64,000 nt of DNA from JAEINY01 sp942490535 (lineage in GTDB: Bacteria; Bacteroidota; Bacteroidia; Bacteroidales; Marinilabiliaceae), in contig CALNXQ010000002.1 in NCBI GenBank assembly GCA_942490535.1, forward strand, positions 868,001 to 932,000, read 5' to 3'. Below, one piece after another: positions 60,545-64,000 of the stretch. The translations under genes were made by a program, and so were the position numbers. How positions within the stretch are numbered: the stretch's first letter is position 1; every line of letters begins with the position of its first letter. The notes under the pieces were generated by a model, which saw nothing but the letters and a program-made list of their open reading frames with translations, searched no databases and was not told the origin of the DNA.

Positions 60545-62839
60545 CTAAAAGCTATAAACAGATTCAGTAGCTGTTGTAAACGTATCTTCTTCAATCTTTC
60601 GGAACTCTACTTTTGGTCCGTTCCATGCCTGTGGCCATCCGCCGATGATGTTATTCAGATAAACCAACTTCACAGTATGTTTTCCTTTGCCAAGAGCAAT
60701 GGAAACATTATTCCGCGAAAAACGCTTCACCTCTCCATCATTGTTGACTAATAAATCATCGTCCAGGAAAAACTGATCGAGGTTGGTTTGAAATTCATAG
60801 ATACCATCATCCGGAATTTCCAAATACCCAGTAAAAATGGAGGCTGATGGAGTTTCATGACCATGGCGGGTATAAGCCTTCGAAGGTACCATATCATTCA
60901 CCGTTTCTTCCCATTCAGATGCTTCCTCCAAATCAGCTACCCTCATAAAATGGCCTTGTGTAAATTGCTCCCGCAAACCGGACTGGGTTGTTTCTACATC
61001 TTCAGCAGCCCGAAACGTCTGCTTCTCCACGTCCACGGTTCGTACAGCACTCATCTTTCCACTACTCAACACCGATGCAATTTTGATGGTTGCATCTTCT
61101 GTGAAACTGAAAGGCTCTGTATATTCCATTGACTGTGCGGTAGGGTTGGTGCCATCCAAGGTATAAACCATCTTTACCGGACGCGAGGTTGTAAATTCAA
61201 CAGTGGCAGTTTCTGTAAATGCCACCTTGTTGGAAGGCCCTTCAGGCAGCGGCATGTGATAATTAATATGGTGCTGATCCATTCTCACAAACTGATTGTC
61301 CATTCGCGTGAGGAAGTCATTGAAGTTTTTGTTATTCTTCTGTGTCCAGTTTACTTCAGCTAGGGCAATTAATCGAGGATACACCCGATATTCCACCAAT
61401 TCCGGCGTGTACATATATTCAGTCCATACATTTCCTTGCGTTCCCAACACATGCTTGGCCATTTCCGGATTTAGCTGTTCCGGCACGGGTTCGTATCCAT
61501 AGGCTTCCTCCAATGTTGTATAACCTCCAATGGCTACCGGTTCAACACGGTAATCACCCTGGTAATGGTCCAGGTAACACCAGTTGCCCGGCGTCATCAC
61601 CACATCATGACCTTGATTGGCCGCTTCAATACCACCTGCCTCACCACGCCAGGACATTACGGCAGCCGACTGGGCCAGACCACCTTCCAATATTTCATCC
61701 CAGCCAATCATTTTTTTGCCATGCGCCAATAATACCTTTTCAATGCGCTGCACAAAATAACTCTGAAGCTCATGTTCATCGGCTAAACCTTCCTGCTTCA
61801 TGCGTTTCTGACATAATTTGCAGACCTTCCAGCGATCCTTTGGACATTCATCGCCACCAATGTGAAAATATTCCGATGGAAAAAGCGCCACCACTTCGTC
61901 AATGACATCTTCCAAAAAATGAAATGTTTCTTCCTTGCCGGCACAGAATACATCCGGCTCTACTCCCCAAATATTTCTTACTCTAAAGGGGCCTCCTGTG
62001 CACGAAAATTCAGGATATGCCGTTAATGCGCCTAATGCATGTCCAGGCAATTCAATTTCAGGTACCACCTCAATCATTCGCTCAGCAGCATAAGCTACAA
62101 TTTCTTTTACCTCTTCCTGAGAATAAATACCGCCATATTCATGTCCTTCGCCTTCCATTCGTTTGGAACCGATCTCTGTCAATAAGGGGTATTTTTTTAT
62201 TTCAATGCGCCATCCCTGATCTTCAGTCAGGTGCCAATGGAATTTATTCATCTTAAACATGGCCAACATATCCAGATGCTTCTTAATGTTATCTACCGGT
62301 ACAAAATGACGACACACATCTAAATGCATCCCCCGCCATTTAAAGCGTGGTTCATCCTTTATCTCAACACATGGTACCTCCCAATCTACATCCGTTACCA
62401 ATTGCGCACTTTCTATTTCAGCCGGAAGTAACTGAAGCAGGGTTTGCAGGCCATAAAACACGCCTTTTTCGGTCTTACCAATAATTTCAATACCTGCAGG
62501 ATGAGATTTAAATGTATAACCTTCTTCGTTTACGGCTAATTGATTATCAATACTAACAGCCACATAACCTCTGGAGGGCTTTTCATCTTGTATTAGCAAT
62601 TTATAGCCGGTAGACAATTCCATTTTAGTCACAAAAAAATCGATGACCGATTTTACGTCCTCTGTAGATGCTATAAAAACAGTTTTATCCGTTACTTTAA
62701 AAACACCTTCCTGTTCCACCAGCGAATTGGGTTGCGGCACAACATGTAATCCTTGGTTATGAACCTTTACTGGATTCGGATGCGAACAGGCCAGTAGGCT
62801 AAAAATAATACCTAAGGCCATTAAATTTATTAACTTCAT
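60545..62839 (-). CDS. GH20 beta-N-acetylhexosaminidase, lipoprotein
   Basis: 764 residues from ATG 62839 (an upstream in-frame ATG at 62860 adds seven residues before the signal peptide). Lipobox FSLLAC. A GH20b-like N-terminal domain (about 30-160) precedes the TIM barrel (about 165-510) with the catalytic Asp-Glu pair in YFHIGGDECPKDRW and substrate-binding WHLTEDQGWRIE. Then come a chitobiase-like C-terminal domain (about 530-600) and a PA14-like module (about 625-745; FTGYLEIPDDGIYEF). It cuts terminal GlcNAc or GalNAc from glycans in the periplasm or on the surface. Monocistronic. Confidence 0.95.
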   Translation of the reverse strand: MKLINLMALGIIFSLLACSHPNPVKVHNQGLHVVPQPNSLVEQEGVFKVTDKTVFIASTEDVKSVIDFFVTKMELSTGYKLLIQDEKPSRGYVAVSIDNQLAVNEEGYTFKSHPAGIEIIGKTEKGVFYGLQTLLQLLPAEIESAQLVTDVDWEVPCVEIKDEPRFKWRGMHLDVCRHFVPVDNIKKHLDMLAMFKMNKFHWHLTEDQGWRIEIKKYPLLTEIGSKRMEGEGHEYGGIYSQEEVKEIVAYAAERMIEVVPEIELPGHALGALTAYPEFSCTGGPFRVRNIWGVEPDVFCAGKEETFHFLEDVIDEVVALFPSEYFHIGGDECPKDRWKVCKLCQKRMKQEGLADEHELQSYFVQRIEKVLLAHGKKMIGWDEILEGGLAQSAAVMSWRGEAGGIEAANQGHDVVMTPGNWCYLDHYQGDYRVEPVAIGGYTTLEEAYGYEPVPEQLNPEMAKHVLGTQGNVWTEYMYTPELVEYRVYPRLIALAEVNWTQKNNKNFNDFLTRMDNQFVRMDQHHINYHMPLPEGPSNKVAFTETATVEFTTSRPVKMVYTLDGTNPTAQSMEYTEPFSFTEDATIKIASVLSSGKMSAVRTVDVEKQTFRAAEDVETTQSGLREQFTQGHFMRVADLEEASEWEETVNDMVPSKAYTRHGHETPSASIFTGYLEIPDDGIYEFQTNLDQFFLDDDLLVNNDGEVKRFSRNNVSIALGKGKHTVKLVYLNNIIGGWPQAWNGPKVEFRKIEEDTFTTATESVYSF

Positions 62840-63078
62840 ATCGTATGGTTTAAGATGCATTTATCCGTTGGGATTTAAACTCTCCCAAAAATAAAAAAAG
62901 TAATGAGTTTCACTCTATTTAAACCTTTCTTTTTATTTCAATAACAATAATAAACAAGGAAATACAAACAAACTTTCAGTGAATGAATCAACTCATCAAA
63001 ATAACACCTCTTGTAAACGCTAAAACACCTGATTTTAACTCATCTCCATTATTCTGCCTATTCTACCCGGAATTATCC

Positions 63079-63086
63079 TATCTTTG
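63079..63086 (+). promoter_or_regulatory. Promoter -7 element for era
   Basis: TATCTTTG, matching TAnnTTTG, 24 bp before the ATG at 63111. Confidence 0.5.
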
Positions 63087-63110
63087 CAGCAGATTAATCT
63101 TTTTTTTATC

Positions 63111-63995
63111 ATGACACACAAAGCCGGTTTTGTAAATATAGTGGGCAACCCAAATGTGGGTAAATCAACCTTGTCGAATGAATTAGTGGGAGAGCGTTTA
63201 TCCATCATTACATCCAAGGCGCAGACTACCCGTCACCGAATTTTTGGCATCGTTAACCAGCCTGAATATCAAATTATATTTTCAGATACACCAGGGGTTT
63301 TAAAACCCAATTACAAATTACAGGAGTCGATGTTGAAATTTTCCAAATCGGCCCTGAAGGATGCGGATATCATTTTGTATGTAACCGATACATTTGAGAA
63401 ACCCGACAAGAATGATGACTTTCTGGCATCTGTTCAAAAAACAGATATTCCCGTTTTACTCGTCATTAACAAAATTGACCTGATCGATCAGGAGAAATTG
63501 GATGGTATTCTGGACTTTTGGAAAGAGCAATTGCCCAATGCAGAAGTATTCCCGATGTCGGCCCTGCATAAATTTAATGTTCAAAACCTGATGAACCGGA
63601 TCATTGAAATGTTACCGGATTCACCTCCATTCTTCGATAAAGAAGCATTAACCGACAAACCGGAACGCTTTTTCGCAGCTGAGATCATTCGCGAGAAAAT
63701 TCTGATGCACTATAAAAAGGAGATTCCTTATTCAGTAGAGGTAGAAATTGAAGAGTTTAAGGAAGATGAGAAACAAGTGAACGTGCGTGCCATCATACAT
63801 GTAGCACGAGAATCGCAAAAAGGCATCATCATTGGTCATAAAGGAACGAAACTGAAATGGGTAGGTACCGAGTCGCGTCATGACTTGGAAGCCTTTTTAA
63901 AGAAGAAAGTATTCCTGACCACTTTTGTAAAAGTATCAAAAGACTGGCGTGATCAGGAAAACTTCTTACGTGGCCATGGCTACGAACTTAAATAA
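63111..63995 (+). CDS. era: GTPase Era
   Basis: 294 residues from ATG 63111; a longer frame would start at a TTG inside the promoter box. G1 is GNPNVGKS, G2 includes the TTRHRI switch, G3 is DTPG, G4 is NKID and G5 is SAL. The C-terminal KH domain (about 205-290) begins around AEIIREKILMHYKKEIPYSV and includes GxxGxxL as GHKGTKLK. Era binds the 3' end of 16S rRNA and is needed for assembly of the small ribosomal subunit. Complete: the stop codon is five bases before the end of the window. Confidence 0.96.
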   Translation: MTHKAGFVNIVGNPNVGKSTLSNELVGERLSIITSKAQTTRHRIFGIVNQPEYQIIFSDTPGVLKPNYKLQESMLKFSKSALKDADIILYVTDTFEKPDKNDDFLASVQKTDIPVLLVINKIDLIDQEKLDGILDFWKEQLPNAEVFPMSALHKFNVQNLMNRIIEMLPDSPPFFDKEALTDKPERFFAAEIIREKILMHYKKEIPYSVEVEIEEFKEDEKQVNVRAIIHVARESQKGIIIGHKGTKLKWVGTESRHDLEAFLKKKVFLTTFVKVSKDWRDQENFLRGHGYELK

Positions 63996-64000
63996 TTTAA

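Overview
The window comes from a member of the phylum Bacteroidota, most likely a Marinilabiliales/Prolixibacter-type Bacteroidia (inference). The signs are a SusC/SusD pair driven by an ECF sigma factor and FecR, several lipoproteins with acidic residues after the lipobox cysteine, PorT-like outer-membrane barrels, LytTR and AAA+ response regulators, and promoters of the Bacteroidota type (TTTG, about 20 bp, TAnnTTTG) instead of classical -35/-10 boxes. Hydroxyproline dehydratase, a glycyl radical enzyme, implies that part of its life is anoxic.

Layout. 1-360: 3' end of a TPR-like gene. 361-1350: gene-free, with a 21-bp tandem array. 1351-12630: two complete rRNA operons (16S-tRNA-Ile-tRNA-Ala-23S-5S), head to tail on the minus strand and almost identical over 5 kb. 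The upstream copy has three spaced promoter-like modules, the downstream copy one. 12756-21834 (minus): ECF sigma, a 42-bp repeat array, FecR, SusC with an STN domain, SusD, and a lipoprotein with two LamG domains. 21934-25515: the stump of a GH31 glycosidase next to a membrane-spanning regulator made of LamG, Kelch and a SARP-like DNA-binding domain. 25609-37177: mixed housekeeping and hypothetical genes, including a sensor kinase with a periplasmic solute-binding domain, an alanine-dehydrogenase-family enzyme, Hsp20, a serine hydrolase, and a DUF2089/YIP1/hydrolase/PH-like cluster. 37178-44951: an efflux-type MFP-ABC-permease set, divergent from its probable sigma-54 response regulator and kinase, with a sigma-54 promoter and a palindrome between them. 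45063-50122: an ArsC/Spx-like protein, an S37 peptidase, and the HypD/HypE pair. 51058-53782: a tetraheme cytochrome fused to a SUMF1 domain, followed by a Tat-exported Gfo/Idh/MocA oxidoreductase. 54344-60323: LytTR regulator, M28 peptidase-barrel fusion, a GNAT gene split by an IS4-family element, and small hypothetical genes. 60545-63995: GH20 hexosaminidase and era.

How the parts fit. The sigma/FecR/SusC(STN) set is the standard trans-envelope signalling route: ligand at SusC relieves FecR and frees the sigma factor. The MFP-ABC-permease genes look like targets of the divergent sigma-54 regulator. HypE activates HypD, and the adjacent exported S37 tripeptidase could supply proline-rich peptides.

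The least expected signals are degenerate tandem arrays with periods of exactly 21 bp (three loci) or about 42 bp (one locus) in gaps between genes, two of them inside apparent operons; the two back-to-back rRNA operons with a triplicated promoter region; precise molecular scars of an IS insertion; and unusual domain fusions.
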